Shown: positions 63,952-64,000 of the stretch, one piece after another | Position numbering within the stretch: position 1 is the stretch's first letter | Layout of the letters: each line of letters starts with the position of its first letter | Assembly (NCBI RefSeq): GCF_030812855.1 | Contig: NZ_JAUSTK010000008.1 | Span: forward strand, 141,853-205,852 | Length of the DNA stretch: 64,000 nt | Direction: 5' to 3' | Origin: Paenibacillus wynnii | GTDB lineage: Bacteria > Bacillota > Bacilli > Paenibacillales > Paenibacillaceae | Translations under genes and position numbers: made by a program | The notes under the pieces: generated by a model | What the model saw: the letters and a program-made list of their open reading frames with translations, nothing else | The model's database searches: none | What the model was told of the DNA's origin: nothing

Positions 63952-64000
63952 TTAACTTCCAACAGGTTCGTATTGATGCTTCTCATAAACGTAGTAACGT
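63952..64000 (-). CDS. 3' end of an unidentified gene (partial)
   Basis: The minus-strand frame reads RYYVYEKHQYEPVGS followed by TAA, looks protein-like and is followed after about 67 nt by a terminator hairpin. The family cannot be told from 15 residues. Confidence 0.4.
   Translation of the reverse strand, partial: RYYVYEKHQYEPVGS

Overview
The window reads as chromosomal DNA of an endospore-forming, low-to-mid GC Firmicute, most likely a Paenibacillus. Support: spore genes (alpha/beta SASP, YlbJ, YheC/D-type ATP-grasp protein, Sda, a YjcZ-like peptide), Bacillales neighbourhoods (yunA-lipA-yutD; nfu/yutI-yuzB-yutJ-yutM-yumC-ndh-yuiB), AAGGAGG-type ribosome binding sites with many TTG/GTG starts, and Gram-positive regulatory RNAs (T-box, SAM-I, c-di-AMP/ydaO). 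Species identity is inference from gene content; no rRNA or tRNA gene was seen.

Layout. 1-3600 is a decayed accessory edge: a nonsense-mutated PemK/MazF-like gene, an epimerase gene, an internally deleted IS110-family transposase and a shortened SDR gene. 3600-23500 holds housekeeping genes: esterase, M23 peptidase, lipA, yutD, an S41 protease, a copper-amine-oxidase-stalk protein, NAD kinase, ylbJ, truncated globin, M3 peptidase, SASP, mutarotase, T-box-trpS, heme O synthase ctaB and a SCO1 protein. A 170-bp palindromic element sits between lipA and yutD. 23600-25300 is dominated by a 19-copy, ~52-bp tandem repeat array next to a ~165-bp flank. 25300-40900 carries an MFS transporter, a CvpA-transglutaminase protein, a class B PBP, a MurJ/SpoVB-type flippase, ctaA, a UbiD-family decarboxylase, a HEPN-domain protein and a SAM-riboswitch-controlled metNIQ operon. 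41000-50900 is the Fe-S/redox/menaquinone block (nfu, yuzB, yutJ, mqnE, hesB/yutM, yumC, ndh, hemQ, yuiB) plus sda behind a cluster of DnaA boxes. 51000-56600 carries dnaB-dnaI, trxA and uvrC. 56600-57400 holds a second, inverted copy of the repeat array with its flank. 57400-64000 has a CPBP protease, a c-di-AMP-riboswitch-controlled ktrB-ktrA pair, and a GntR-ABC transporter operon.

Genes that work together: ctaB, ctaA, SCO1 and hemQ serve heme and cytochrome oxidase assembly. mqnE (futalosine route) with the UbiD decarboxylase, ndh and yutJ points to a menaquinone-based respiratory chain. dnaB-dnaI form the primosome loader, and sda couples DnaA activity to sporulation onset.

The least explained feature is the tandem-repeat family. 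It occurs at three loci in the window (19, 2 and 5 copies). The two larger arrays lie next to the same flank on the same side, so the flank-array unit behaves as a mobile or duplicating repetitive element. It has no spacers, cas genes or transposase beside it. A separate 66-bp tandem repeat just upstream of hemQ shares a short motif with that flank.
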